Origin: Collinsella aerofaciens
GTDB taxonomy: Bacteria; Actinomycetota; Coriobacteriia; Coriobacteriales; Coriobacteriaceae
Length of the DNA: 64,000 bases
Direction of reading: 5' to 3'
Assembly (NCBI RefSeq): GCF_902364945.1
Contig: NZ_CABJFS010000001.1
Coordinates: 248,001 to 312,000, forward strand
In this document: positions 24,401-32,966 of the stretch, piece after piece
Position numbering within the stretch: the stretch's first letter is position 1
How the letters are laid out: each line of letters opens with the position of its first letter
Notes under the pieces: model-generated
Told to the model about the DNA's origin: nothing
Seen by the model: only the letters and a program-made list of their open reading frames with translations
Database searches by the model: none
Position numbers and translations under genes: made by a program

Positions 24401-25051
24401 ATGGAAACACTCAGAAGACCCTTGAAGGATCATGTATACGACTATATTTCGAGTCGCATAGACGCCGGCGAGCTTTCGGCCGGCGACCGTGTGAGCGAGC
24501 AAGCGATCTGCGATGCCATGGGCGTGTCGCGCACGCCGGTTCGCGAGGCGCTCATCCAGCTGGCAAGCGACGGCTATCTGGACAACCTCCCCCGCCGCGG
24601 ATTCCGCGTCCGTGGGTTCGATCAGCAAAACGCCGTTGAAGTCTTTGAGATTATGGGGCCGCTCGACGGGCAGGCGGCATACCTTGCCTGCCCCCTCCTG
24701 ACCGAAGAGGACATCATGCAGCTAAAGTTCTTGGTTGGATCCATGGACCTCGCGATCCAAGGCGGTCTTATCCGAAAGTACGACGACATTCAGCGGGACT
24801 TTCACCTTACGTACTTCAACCGCTGCGGCAACGACCGTCTGCGCGACATGATTTCGCAACTCGAGCGTTGCTTTATCAAACGCGATTACGAGACCGTCGA
24901 TCAGGAGACGGCGTGCAAACTGCTGGGTATAGCCAATGCCGAGCATGCCCACATTCTTGAGCTGTTCGAAGCGCGGGATGCGGCGGCCGTGCGAGACTAC
25001 GTTCGCGATGTCCATTGGAACACGGAGAACGCCCAGTTCACCGTTTGGTAG
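24401..25051 (+). CDS. GntR family regulator, FadR/FCD subfamily
   Basis: 216 residues. Residues 8-75 form the winged helix (LKDHVYDYISSRIDAGELS, DRVSEQAICDAMGVSRTPVR, EALIQLASDGYLDNLPRRGF); residues about 85-210 form an all-helical FCD ligand domain with candidate metal ligands Asp (IQRDFHLTYF) and His, and AEHAHILELFEARDAAAVRD. FCD regulators usually sense small carboxylates or amino acids. Divergent from the hydrolase/antiporter pair, with a palindromic operator between, so it most likely controls them (inference). Confidence 0.88.
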   Translation: METLRRPLKDHVYDYISSRIDAGELSAGDRVSEQAICDAMGVSRTPVREALIQLASDGYLDNLPRRGFRVRGFDQQNAVEVFEIMGPLDGQAAYLACPLLTEEDIMQLKFLVGSMDLAIQGGLIRKYDDIQRDFHLTYFNRCGNDRLRDMISQLERCFIKRDYETVDQETACKLLGIANAEHAHILELFEARDAAAVRDYVRDVHWNTENAQFTVW

Positions 25052-25150
25052 GAAAGCAACAGGGGACGACATCGGTCTTAAACCTTGACGCCAGCACCGC
25101 CCAAACTGATCCATTTTCCTCCGTCCCCGAGGGATCAGCGACGCCCTTCT

Positions 25151-25398
25151 GGAAAGCGCATCCCACCATCCGGGCGAATTCCGGGATACCGTTTCCCGAT
25201 GGGGCCTCTCGGGGAAATTGCGTCCCAGAATTCTGGCTCGAAACGGGATATGGTTTCCCAAACAGGCCTCTTGCGGAAAATGCATCCCGGAATCCCTGCC
25301 CGAAACGGGACGCGCTTTCCCAGTCGAGGCCCTACGGGAAACTGCATCCCGGAATCCACGCCCAAACCGGGACGCAGTTTCCGGGCGGGGCATCAAAA
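25151..25398. repeat. Tandem array of four 62-bp hairpin units
   Basis: Units begin at 25151, 25213, 25275 and 25337, an exact 62-bp period. Each unit is itself an imperfect palindrome: GGAAA-N-TGCATCCC at the start and GGGACGCAGTTTCC-like at the end (25337 unit: GGAAACTGCATCCCGG against CCGGGACGCAGTTTCC, one mismatch). Units differ by scattered and paired substitutions. It directly follows the GntR gene and abuts repeat R3. Short open frames through it are not credible genes. Confidence 0.85.
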
Positions 25399-25402
25399 AC
25401 AA

Positions 25403-25468
25403 AGTTGCGGTGGAATAGTCCCTGCTTGGGCTGGTTGAGGGCTTAAATAGGAACTATTTCACCGCAAG
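25403..25468. repeat. Dispersed hairpin repeat R3, copy 3
   Basis: AGTTGCGGTGGAATAG at the left and CTATTTCACCGCAA at the right, the same ends as the copies at 17129 and 21577, with a more diverged centre. It lies between the 62-bp array and the esterase gene end. Confidence 0.8.
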
Positions 25469-25491
25469 TTATTGAGGGGATGTCCGTCCTC

Positions 25492-26391
25492 TTACAGATG
25501 GCGTTCCAAAAAGCGGAAAGCTAGGCGAATCCAGGGGCGGACGGCCACTTGCTTGTCCTCATTGTCGACCGCGGTGTTGGCGTTGCCGAGCGAAAGGCCG
25601 TGACCGCCCTGGTCAAAGACGTGCATTTCGCATGCAACACCCTCCTCGGCCATGCGCTGCGCAAACGGGTAAACCTGCGCGATCGGCGCCGTCTTGTCGT
25701 CGGACACGCCCCACACAAAGGTCGGGGGCATCTGACGCGAAACATGCGTGGTGGGGCAGATGTCGGCCAGGTGCTCGTCGGTCGCCTCGCCGCCCGTCAC
25801 CATCGACAGATAGTCGTTAAGCAAATCGCGCCCCGTCTTGCCACCCGTCTTGGGCACGCGCAGGTCGATGCGCGGGTCGCGCGTCTGCATATCACGCACA
25901 TAGGCAAGGTCGAGCAACGGATAGCCCAGCACCACGGCGTCGGGACGAATATCCTCCGGACGAGCCCCTGCCAGGCCCGCGAAGGGACCAGTCTTCCACT
26001 GCGTTGCCAGCGAAGCGCAAATCATGCCGCCCGCCGAGAAGCCCACGATGCACACGCGCTTGGGATCGACATGCCACTCGTCGGCGTTGGCGCGCACGGT
26101 AGCAACCATCTTGGCAAGGTCTGCCTGCGGGTGCGGAAAACTCACGTCGCCCGTGGCGCTCGTCACATAGCTGAGCACAAAGGTCTGGTAGCCGCGGTCC
26201 AAAAATGCAAACGCTACCGGGTCCTGCTCATGCGGAGCGATATGCGTAAACCCGCCTCCGCCGCAGATGATCACCGCGGGGCGGCGGCCATTGGGCTTGT
26301 CGGGCAGCGGCTCGGCACCCAAATACGTAAACGTCGCCGGATATTCCTCGGTCGGCTCCTCGCCCCACAGTGCGTGATTCTCGACAATCAT
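25492..26391 (-). CDS. Alpha/beta hydrolase, carbohydrate esterase-like
   Basis: 299 residues from ATG 26391 (AAGGGAG five bases upstream; the open frame runs 69 codons further without family features). Oxyanion-hole stretch VIICGGGGFTHIAPHEQDP (about 55), nucleophile elbow VGFSAGGM (Ser near 137), and the catalytic His in DQGGHGLSLG near 270, with the acid in WGVSDDKTAPI. This matches BD-FAE/acetyl-xylan esterase-like enzymes that deacylate plant glycans or small esters. No signal peptide, so intracellular. No glycan genes are adjacent, so the substrate is open. Confidence 0.82.
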   Translation of the reverse strand: MIVENHALWGEEPTEEYPATFTYLGAEPLPDKPNGRRPAVIICGGGGFTHIAPHEQDPVAFAFLDRGYQTFVLSYVTSATGDVSFPHPQADLAKMVATVRANADEWHVDPKRVCIVGFSAGGMICASLATQWKTGPFAGLAGARPEDIRPDAVVLGYPLLDLAYVRDMQTRDPRIDLRVPKTGGKTGRDLLNDYLSMVTGGEATDEHLADICPTTHVSRQMPPTFVWGVSDDKTAPIAQVYPFAQRMAEEGVACEMHVFDQGGHGLSLGNANTAVDNEDKQVAVRPWIRLAFRFLERHL

Positions 26392-26634
26392 ATGTGCTCC
26401 CTTCGCGCAATTCGTGCGCACTATTTTTCCGCTCTCAAGCGTACCCCAGTTGGGCCCAGGGCGCAGAAACACTCCCGCAATAAGTTCACCTTCAACTGAT
26501 ATATCACATAATCCCAGCTCAGGACCATCGTTGAGCAGCGTAGAATAGGGGCGTTGACCAAGCCGCGAAACACATATGAAACGTTTCCGGCAAACCAAAC
26601 GCGCGATATGCGCCTATTTAAGTTGGAGGCAACT

Positions 26635-27198
26635 ATGGGTCTGCTCGATTCGCTTAAGTCCACCTTCACCTCGACCGGCGAGGCGTCCATTCCGCCCGCA
26701 GCAAGCTTCGCCACCCGCGAAGGCGTCATCTACGCCCCCGTCAACGGCGTGCTCGTCAACCTGGACGAAGTTCCCGACGAGACCATCGCCTCGGGCATGC
26801 TTGGCCAGGGCTATGGCATCGAGCCCATTACCGGCACCATCTATGCGCCCGCCAACGGCCGCATCGGCGCCACCACCGTCACCAACCACTCCATCGGCAT
26901 GATCACCGAGGACGGTCTTCGCGTGTTCATCCATGTCGGCCTGGGCACCGTGGAAATGAATGGCAAGGGTTTTGCCCGCTTTGTCGAGATGGGCGATGTG
27001 GTCAAGGCGGGCCAGCCGCTCATCAGCTTCGACCGCGACGCCATTAAGGCCGCTGGTCACGAGGATATCGTGACCGTCATCGTCTCCGAGCTCGATCGCC
27101 TTAAGAGCATCGACCATGTCGGCGAGTCCGGAACGCTTATCGGCGGCAACCCGCTTGTCAAGCTGGGCGACCCGCTGCTGGTGGCCAAGACCAAGTAG
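26635..27198 (+). CDS. PTS glucose-type EIIA component, single domain
   Basis: 187 residues from ATG 26635 behind TTGGAGG. Passes phosphate from HPr to an EIIB. The phospho-accepting histidine is H100 (VFIHVGLGTVEMNG) and the second active-site histidine H85 (TNHSIGM); the 15-residue spacing equals that of E. coli EIIA-Glc (75/90). GTIYAPANGRI and SGTLIGGNP complete the family pattern. A short extra N-terminal segment (about 20 residues) precedes the domain. There is no EIIBC next to it; it could serve the EIIBC at 47783-49183, which lacks its own EIIA (inference). Confidence 0.93.
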   Translation: MGLLDSLKSTFTSTGEASIPPAASFATREGVIYAPVNGVLVNLDEVPDETIASGMLGQGYGIEPITGTIYAPANGRIGATTVTNHSIGMITEDGLRVFIHVGLGTVEMNGKGFARFVEMGDVVKAGQPLISFDRDAIKAAGHEDIVTVIVSELDRLKSIDHVGESGTLIGGNPLVKLGDPLLVAKTK

Positions 27199-27231
27199 CC
27201 AGGTCCCGCGCTACACAGCCAAAAGACACCA

Positions 27232-27275
27232 CGAAAAGCGCCCGCGACCATTTGGTCGTGGGCGCTTTTCGTTTG
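27232..27275 (+). terminator. Terminator after EIIA
   Basis: Hairpin CGAAAAGCGCCC/GGGCGCTTTTCG with inner stem CGACC/GGTCG and a T-rich 3' side, 33 bases past the stop. Confidence 0.85.
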
Positions 27276-27378
27276 AAAACCATCCCGTCAATGCCTTGTC
27301 TGTATAGCCCAAATGAGCCGAGCTGCTAGAATATCGAACTGTATGGATAACTATCATTCAACCGTTATGGGAGGATAC

Positions 27379-28782
27379 GTGAACCGCACCAAAATCGCGC
27401 AGCTCTATACGCACGCCGAGTCGCTCGGTGGCCAGACCGTCACCGTTGCCGGCTGGGTCAAGTCCGTCCGCGACATGAAGAACTTTGGCTTTGTTACGCT
27501 CAACGACGGCAGCTGCTTCCGCGACCTGCAGGTCGTCATGAACCGCGAGGCGCTCGACAACTACGACGAGATCGCCCATCAGAACGTCTCGGCCGCACTC
27601 ATTTGCACCGGCACCGTCAAGCTGACGCCCGATGCGCCCCAGCCTTTCGAGCTTTCTGCCACTTCCATCGAGGTCGAGGGCGTCAGCGCCCCGGATTACC
27701 CGCTGCAGAAGAAGCGCGCGACCGTCGAGTTCCTGCGCACCCAGCAGCACCTGCGCCCGCGCACCAACCTGTTCCGCGCCGTGTTCCGCATCCGCTCTGT
27801 CGCGGCTGCAGCCATCCACCGCTTCTTCCAGGAGCAGGGCTTTGTCTACGTCAACACCCCCATCATCACCACGAGTGACTGCGAGGGCGCCGGCGAGATG
27901 TTCCGCGTGACCACGCTCGACCCCAAAAATCCGCCCCTCACCGAGTCCGGCGAGGTCGACTGGAGCCAGGACTTCTTTGGCAAGCATGCGAGCCTCACCG
28001 TGTCCGGCCAGCTCAATGCCGAGAACTTTGCCATGGCCTTTGGCGACGTGTATACCTTTGGCCCCACCTTCCGCGCCGAAAACTCCAACACCACGCGCCA
28101 CGCCGCCGAGTTTTGGATGATCGAGCCCGAGATGGCCTTTGCCGATCTGAACGACTACATGGATAACGCCGAGGCCATGCTCAAGTACGTCCTTAAGGAC
28201 GTTATGGCCACCTGCCCCGACGAGCTCAATATGCTCAACAAGTTTGTGGACAAGGGCCTGATCGAGCGCCTGGACCATGTGGCAAACTCCGACTTTGCCC
28301 GCGTTACCTACACCGAGGCTGTCGAAATCCTGGAGCAGGCAGTCGCTGCTGGCCACCAGTTTGATTACCCCGTCAGCTGGGGCATCGACCTGCAGACCGA
28401 GCACGAGCGTTTCCTGACCGAGGAGCACTTTAAGCGACCGACCTTCGTAACCGACTACCCGGCCGAGATCAAGGCGTTCTACATGCGCATGAACGAGGAC
28501 GGCAAGACCGTCGCCGCCGCCGACTGCCTGGTTCCCGGTATCGGCGAGATTATCGGCGGCTCCCAGCGCGAGGAGCGCCTGGATCTGCTCGAGGCCCGCA
28601 TCAAGGACCTGGGCATGAATCCCGAGCAGTACAAGTACTACCTTGACCTGCGCCGCTACGGTTCCTGCAAGCACGCCGGCTACGGCTTGGGCTTCGAGCG
28701 CTTGGTCATGTATCTGACCGGCGTGGGCAACATCCGCGACGTCCTGCCGCACCCGCGCACCGTGGGCAACGCCGACTTCTAA
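27379..28782 (+). CDS. asnS: Asparaginyl-tRNA synthetase
   Basis: 467 residues from GTG 27379, which has GGGAGG four bases upstream; this gives the usual bacterial length (E. coli 466), whereas earlier in-frame ATGs (27343, 27367) add unrelated residues. The N-terminal OB-fold anticodon domain ([20 protein letters not shown], about 15-40) is followed by the class II core: motif 1 [20 protein letters not shown], motif 2 [20 protein letters not shown] (about 250), and motif 3 [15 protein letters not shown] near the C-terminus. No T-box leader is seen upstream. Confidence 0.96.
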   Translation: MNRTKIAQLYTHAESLGGQTVTVAGWVKSVRDMKNFGFVTLNDGSCFRDLQVVMNREALDNYDEIAHQNVSAALICTGTVKLTPDAPQPFELSATSIEVEGVSAPDYPLQKKRATVEFLRTQQHLRPRTNLFRAVFRIRSVAAAAIHRFFQEQGFVYVNTPIITTSDCEGAGEMFRVTTLDPKNPPLTESGEVDWSQDFFGKHASLTVSGQLNAENFAMAFGDVYTFGPTFRAENSNTTRHAAEFWMIEPEMAFADLNDYMDNAEAMLKYVLKDVMATCPDELNMLNKFVDKGLIERLDHVANSDFARVTYTEAVEILEQAVAAGHQFDYPVSWGIDLQTEHERFLTEEHFKRPTFVTDYPAEIKAFYMRMNEDGKTVAAADCLVPGIGEIIGGSQREERLDLLEARIKDLGMNPEQYKYYLDLRRYGSCKHAGYGLGFERLVMYLTGVGNIRDVLPHPRTVGNADF

Positions 28783-28822
28783 TCGCCACAGCGCCACCAA
28801 ACGCGTTCCAGCGCATCATGCC

Positions 28823-28855
28823 AGCGCCTCTCGGCAAGCCGAGGGGCGCTTTTTT
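28823..28855 (+). terminator. Terminator after asnS
   Basis: Stem AGCGCCTCTCGG/CCGAGGGGCGCT with loop CAAG, followed by TTTTT. Strong rho-independent form. 28856-29031 holds only the upstream region of the next gene. Confidence 0.92.
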
Positions 28856-29031
28856 CAACAGTATCCGTCAAGCTTTTGGCAAGATTTTGGTCAGTTGAGC
28901 AGGGCTGTTGAAAACTCGACCCGCCGCTTGCCGACGACTACCGACCGCCCGGAGCGTCCTGCACCCCTGGGAAAGCCCCGCGCCCTAGGCTCCATACCGT
29001 CGCCACCCAAAACGGAAAGGACGTAGATGCC

Positions 29032-29817
29032 ATGACCGAAACCGCTGTTGAAACTTACGAGACCACGACGAGGGGCGCCGCCTCGATGGCAGCCTATCGC
29101 GCCGTTCGTATCTTGCAACTATTAAGCGAAAACACCGGCGAGGACAAGGCCATGCTTTCCGATGAGTTGATCAGGCGCCTCGCCCATCCCGACGACCCCG
29201 CCCGCATGCCCATCTCGGCGGCGCGGCGCAGCATCTACACCGCCATCTCCGCACTTCGCCATGCCGGATACGAAATTGAGTACAAGCGCGGCGTGGGGTA
29301 TCGACTCTTGACCCGTCCACTCACCGACGAAGAGGTCATCCGCCTCCACGGCATGGTCATGCGCAACCGTTCTACGCCCATCGCCATCCGAAAAAGCATG
29401 GCGCAGCACTTGGTCGCCATGGCGAGTGCCGACGTTCGCGGCTACCTCGATGCACCCGAGCCCGCTCCAAGCGCGGGCAGCAAATCCACCAAGGCCCCGC
29501 GCACGCCCGTCAAGCGCATCGACACCTGCGAGCTCATCGAGCAGGCCATCGACCACGGAACCACGGTGAGTTTTGATATTTCGAGCGTCACGGCACGTGG
29601 CGAAACCGAAGTAGCGCGGATGACGCTCCGGCCCTTTGCCATCAAGCAACGAGACGGCATCTCGTATTTGCTGGGAACGGTCTATGACGCCCGAGGCGCC
29701 GATGACACGCTGCGTACCGTAGAGATTGGCCGCATGAGAAACGTCACCACGCGTCTCCTCGACGGCAAGAAGCTCTTCGCCGCCCTGGACGAGGACGACA
29801 CCTCGTCAGCCGCATAG
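29032..29817 (+). CDS. HTH transcriptional regulator with WYL-like domain
   Basis: 261 residues. The N-terminal part (about 18-95) carries a helix-turn-helix (YRAVRILQLLSENTGEDKAM, then SAARRSIYTAISALRHAGYE, IEYKRGVGYRLL), the wing typical of DeoR/WYL regulators. The C-terminal part (about 165-255) has VSFDISSVTARGETEVARMTL and RPFAIKQRDGISYLLGTV, resembling a WYL-type ligand domain, though the WYL triplet itself is replaced by SYL. An Ala/Pro/Ser linker joins them. Ligand and targets unknown; it is followed by a separate promoter for the ABC importer, which it might control. Confidence 0.72.
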   Translation: MTETAVETYETTTRGAASMAAYRAVRILQLLSENTGEDKAMLSDELIRRLAHPDDPARMPISAARRSIYTAISALRHAGYEIEYKRGVGYRLLTRPLTDEEVIRLHGMVMRNRSTPIAIRKSMAQHLVAMASADVRGYLDAPEPAPSAGSKSTKAPRTPVKRIDTCELIEQAIDHGTTVSFDISSVTARGETEVARMTLRPFAIKQRDGISYLLGTVYDARGADDTLRTVEIGRMRNVTTRLLDGKKLFAALDEDDTSSAA

Positions 29818-29886
29818 GACCCTTCGCCGCCCATTCGACTACCCGTACCGCCCATCCGATTCTGTATTAAAAAACCCGCCAGGTTA

Positions 29887-29914
29887 TTGTAAAAATGGAC
29901 ATCCGCGCTACTAT
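29887..29914 (+). promoter_or_regulatory. Candidate promoter of the ABC importer
   Basis: TTGTAA (29887-29892) and TACTAT (29909-29914) are 16 bp apart, 64 bases before the lipoprotein start. A short inverted repeat, TGCACT/AGTGCA, follows at about 29934 and could be an operator. Confidence 0.5.
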
Positions 29915-29977
29915 AGTTCCACTTGCACTTTGTTTGAGTGCAGTGTTTCCAGCTATTTCTATACTGGGGGTAACGAT

Positions 29978-30958
29978 ATGAAGGACATCACCATCAGCCG
30001 CAGGAGCCTTCTGGTCTCCGCCGGTCTGCTCGCACTGGCCCCGCTTGCCGGATGCGGCGGCAACTCTGGTTCCGGCTCCGCAGCCGCCGGTTCCGACTAC
30101 ACCATCGGCGTTCTGCAGCTCACCGAGCACTCCGCACTCGACGCCGCCAATGACGGCTTTGTCAAGGCCATCAAGAAGAGCGGCCTTAAGGTCAAGATCG
30201 ACCAGAAGAACGCCCAGAACGACCAGTCCACGTGTAAGTCCATCGCCGACAAGTTTGTGGGCGACAACGTCGACCTGATCTACGCCATCGCCACGCCTGC
30301 CGCGCAGGCCGCCGCCGGCGCCACGGCCGATATCCCCATCGTGGGCTGCGCCATCACCGACTACGCCGCCTCCGGCCTGGTCCAGGACAACGACAAACCC
30401 GGCACCAACGTCACTGGCGCCTCCGACCTCACCCCGGTCGCCGAGCAGCTCGAGATGATGCAGAAGGTCCTGCCCGACGTAAAGAAGGTCGGTCTGCTCT
30501 ACTGCACTGCCGAGTCCAACTCCGACGTCCAAATCAAGGCCGCCAAGAAGGAACTCGGCAAGCTGGGCCTGGAGTACACCGACTTCACCGTCTCGAGCTC
30601 CAACGAGATCCAGTCCGTCGTCGAGTCCGCCGTGGGCAAGGTCGACGCGCTCTACTCCCCCACCGACAACACCATCGCCGCGGGCGCTTCGCAGGTCGGC
30701 CAGATCTGCAAGGAGAATAAGCTCCCCTTCGTGACCGGCGAGGAGGGTATGTGCATGGCCGGCGGCCTGTTCACCCTCTCCATCAACTACGAGGATCTGG
30801 GCTACGCCGCGGGCGAGATGGCCGTCAAGATCCTGAAGGGCGAGGCCAAGCCCGAGGATATGCCGATCAAGCACCTCTCGAGCAAGGACCTGGTCGTCGT
30901 CAAGAACGACGAGATGGCCGAGGCTCTGGGCATCGACCTCTCCGCTCTGGACGAGTAG
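29978..30958 (+). CDS. ABC transporter substrate-binding lipoprotein
   Basis: 326 residues from ATG 29978. Twin-arginine-like SRRSLLVSAGLLALAPLAGC N-terminus with lipobox LAGC (lipidated Cys about 27), then a Ser/Gly linker and a two-lobed ABC_sub_bind (DUF534-type) domain: GVLQLTEHSALDAANDGF, IPIVGCAITDYAASGLV, VTGASDLTPVAEQLEMM, VGLLYCTAESNSDVQIKAA, ALYSPTDNTIAAG, PFVTGEEGMCMAGGLFTLSI. Related proteins (TrpX type) bind tryptophan or other aromatic or small ligands; the ligand here is not determined. First gene of a three-gene importer. Confidence 0.88.
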   Translation: MKDITISRRSLLVSAGLLALAPLAGCGGNSGSGSAAAGSDYTIGVLQLTEHSALDAANDGFVKAIKKSGLKVKIDQKNAQNDQSTCKSIADKFVGDNVDLIYAIATPAAQAAAGATADIPIVGCAITDYAASGLVQDNDKPGTNVTGASDLTPVAEQLEMMQKVLPDVKKVGLLYCTAESNSDVQIKAAKKELGKLGLEYTDFTVSSSNEIQSVVESAVGKVDALYSPTDNTIAAGASQVGQICKENKLPFVTGEEGMCMAGGLFTLSINYEDLGYAAGEMAVKILKGEAKPEDMPIKHLSSKDLVVVKNDEMAEALGIDLSALDE

Positions 30959-31029
30959 CGGTATGCGCGGCGATGTGCCTAGGGCCCATACTCGCGCCGT
31001 TGCCGTGTTATTCAATATCTGAGCCACAG

Positions 31030-31058
31030 GGGCGAACGCCAAAGACCGGCGTTCGCCC
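31030..31058 (+). terminator. Hairpin between binding protein and permease
   Basis: Perfect 11-bp stem GGGCGAACGCC/GGCGTTCGCCC with a 7-base loop and only a weak T stretch. Likely a partial terminator or mRNA stabiliser that raises binding-protein expression relative to the permease. Confidence 0.6.
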
Positions 31059-31162
31059 TGCTTGTTACGGATGAGACAAAACATCCGGCCGCAGCTCTTT
31101 CATGCATTGTTACCGCTATCATGGTGACTCACGTGTCTACCCTATCCTAGGAGGTATGAAGC

Positions 31163-32086
31163 ATGCTCATTGCATTGCAGGGCGCCGTTTCGCAGGGCGT
31201 CCTCTGGGGCATTATGGTGCTTGGCGTGTTTATCACGTTCCGCCTGCTCGACATCCCCGATATGACCTGCGACGGCAGCTTTGCCCTCGGCGGCTGCGTC
31301 TGCGCCGTACTCATCGTCAATAACAACGTCGACCCGCTGCTCGCCGTACTGGCCGGCATGTGCGCCGGCGCCATCGCGGGCGCCGTCACGGGCATTCTGA
31401 CCACCGTCTTCGAGATTCCCGCGATCCTCGCCGGAATCCTCACCCAGATCAGTCTGTGGTCCGTCAACCTGCGCATCATGGGCAAGTCCAACACGCCCAT
31501 CCTCGCCAAGGGCACCATCTTCTCGTCTGTTAGCAACATGACGGGCCTGCCGCAGTCCACCGTCGCCATCATCCTGGGCATCTTGCTCGCTGTGGCTATC
31601 GTCGCCATCCTGTATTGGTTCTTTGGCACCGAGATCGGCTCGGCACTGCGCGCCACCGGCAACAACGAGTACATGATCCGCGCCCTGGGCGTCAACACCA
31701 ACTCCACCAAGATGATCGCGCTGGTGCTCTCCAACGCCCTCATCGGCCTTTCGGGCGCGCTCATCTGCCAGAGCCAGAAGTACGCCGACATTGGTATGGG
31801 CACCGGTGCCATCGTTATCGGTCTTGCCGCCATTGTTATCGGCGAGGTGCTCGGCCGCCTGCTGCCCGGCGGTCTCACGCAGTTTAGCGTCCGCCTGGCC
31901 TCCGCCGTCTTTGGCTCCGTGGTCTACTTCCTCATCCGCGCCATCGTGCTGCAGCTGGGCATGGACGCCAACGACATGAAGCTGCTCTCCGCTGTGATTG
32001 TCGCCGTGGCCCTGTGCGTGCCCGTGGTTTGGGAGCGTTACAAGCTCCGCAGCTCCTACACGAGGGGAGATGAGGCAGATGCTTAA
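31163..32086 (+). CDS. ABC transporter permease
   Basis: 307 residues, ATG with AGGAGG upstream. About eight membrane segments of the branched-chain/sugar (BPD_transp_2) type: GVLWGIMVLGVFITFRLLDI, DMTCDGSFALGGCVCAVLI with the conserved D-x-x-x-D-G-S-F stretch, and the loop ALRATGNNEYMIRALGVN that contacts the ATPase. It is the membrane subunit of the importer whose lipoprotein is 200 bases upstream. Its last codons overlap the ATPase gene by 8 bp. Confidence 0.9.
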   Translation: MLIALQGAVSQGVLWGIMVLGVFITFRLLDIPDMTCDGSFALGGCVCAVLIVNNNVDPLLAVLAGMCAGAIAGAVTGILTTVFEIPAILAGILTQISLWSVNLRIMGKSNTPILAKGTIFSSVSNMTGLPQSTVAIILGILLAVAIVAILYWFFGTEIGSALRATGNNEYMIRALGVNTNSTKMIALVLSNALIGLSGALICQSQKYADIGMGTGAIVIGLAAIVIGEVLGRLLPGGLTQFSVRLASAVFGSVVYFLIRAIVLQLGMDANDMKLLSAVIVAVALCVPVVWERYKLRSSYTRGDEADA

Positions 32087-32873
32087 GCTCTCGCACGTCA
32101 AGAAGACCTTTAACAAGGGCACCGTCACCGAGAAGCGCGCGCTCACCGGCGTCGACCTTACCCTCAACGACGGCGACTTTGTAACTGTGATCGGCGGCAA
32201 CGGCGCCGGCAAATCCACGCTGCTCAACATGATTGCCGGCGTATATCCGCTCGATTCGGGCGTTATCGAGCTCGACGGCACCGACATCTCGCGCCTGAGC
32301 GAGTCGCAGCGCGCCAAGTACCTGGGCCGCGTGTTCCAGGACCCTATGCGCGGTACCGCTGCCGACATGCAGATCGCTGAGAACCTGGCCCTCGCCAAGC
32401 GCCGCGGCCAGCGTCGCGGTCTTTCGTGGGGCGTCACCAAGGCCGAGAAGGACGAATACGTTGAGTTGCTCAAGCGCCTGGACCTTGGTCTGGACACGCG
32501 TCTCAACGCTAAGGTCGGTCTGCTCTCGGGCGGCCAGCGCCAGGCACTCACCCTGCTCATGGCCACGCTCACCAAGCCGCGCCTGCTGCTGCTCGACGAG
32601 CACACCGCGGCCCTCGACCCCAAGACGGCATCGAAGGTGCTCAATCTGACCGAGGAGATCGTCGACGAGAACCACCTGACCACGCTCATGGTCACGCACA
32701 ACATGAACGACGCCATCCGTCTGGGCAACCGTCTGATCATGATGCACGAGGGCCATGTGATCTACGACGTGGCCGGCGACGAGAAGAAGTCGCTCACCGT
32801 GGCCGACCTGCTGCAGAAGTTTGAGGAGGTCTCGGGCGGCGAGCTCGCCAACGACCGCATGCTGCTGAGCTAA
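32079..32873 (+). CDS. ABC transporter ATP-binding protein
   Basis: 264 residues. ATG 32079 is chosen because GAGGGGAG lies nine bases upstream; ATG 32070 is too close to it. Walker A GGNGAGKST (about 40), Q-loop VFQDPMRGTAADMQIAENLA, signature LLSGGQRQALTLL (about 147), Walker B RLLLLDEHTAALDPKTA, switch histidine MVTHNMNDAIRLGNRL. It powers the importer formed with the preceding permease and lipoprotein. Its stop codon directly abuts repeat R1. Confidence 0.93.
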   Translation: MLKLSHVKKTFNKGTVTEKRALTGVDLTLNDGDFVTVIGGNGAGKSTLLNMIAGVYPLDSGVIELDGTDISRLSESQRAKYLGRVFQDPMRGTAADMQIAENLALAKRRGQRRGLSWGVTKAEKDEYVELLKRLDLGLDTRLNAKVGLLSGGQRQALTLLMATLTKPRLLLLDEHTAALDPKTASKVLNLTEEIVDENHLTTLMVTHNMNDAIRLGNRLIMMHEGHVIYDVAGDEKKSLTVADLLQKFEEVSGGELANDRMLLS

Positions 32874-32924
32874 ACCTACCAAAAAGGGACAGGTTTATTT
32901 TGGCAGGTTTTATCTGGGCAAACG
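32874..32924 (+). repeat. Dispersed palindromic repeat R1, copy 3
   Basis: Begins at the first base after the ATPase stop: CCTACCAAAAAGGGACAGG and TTTTGGCAGGTTTTATCTGG. Differs from copy 1 at only a few positions, and its AAACCTACCAAAA/TTTTGGCAGGTTT ends pair. Confidence 0.85.
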
Positions 32925-32926
32925 TC

Positions 32927-32966
32927 AAAACCGCCGCAAAGGGTCAGACACCTTTGCGGCGGTTTT
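32927..32966. repeat. Dispersed hairpin repeat R2, copy 1
   Basis: AAAACCGCCGCAAAGG at the left, CCTTTGCGGCGGTTTT at the right. The T-rich ends on both strands mean it can also act as a bidirectional terminator for the ABC operon. Other R2 copies: 33972, 36706, 38719 and 40429. Confidence 0.85.

Noticed and set aside
25151..25398. CRISPR array or coding repeat
   Set aside because: Units are contiguous and similar over the whole 62 bp, so there are no unique spacers; open frames change between units.
27276..27378. T-box leader before asnS
   Set aside because: No T-box consensus (GGGTGGNACCGCG type) and the gap is too short after the upstream terminator.
27358..28800. 480-codon open frame antisense to asnS
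   Set aside because: Shadow of asnS codon bias; composition rich in Val, Leu, Gly, Asp and His typical of antisense frames.
29867..32740. Long minus-strand frames across the ABC importer
   Set aside because: Antisense to clear lipoprotein and permease genes with full motif sets.
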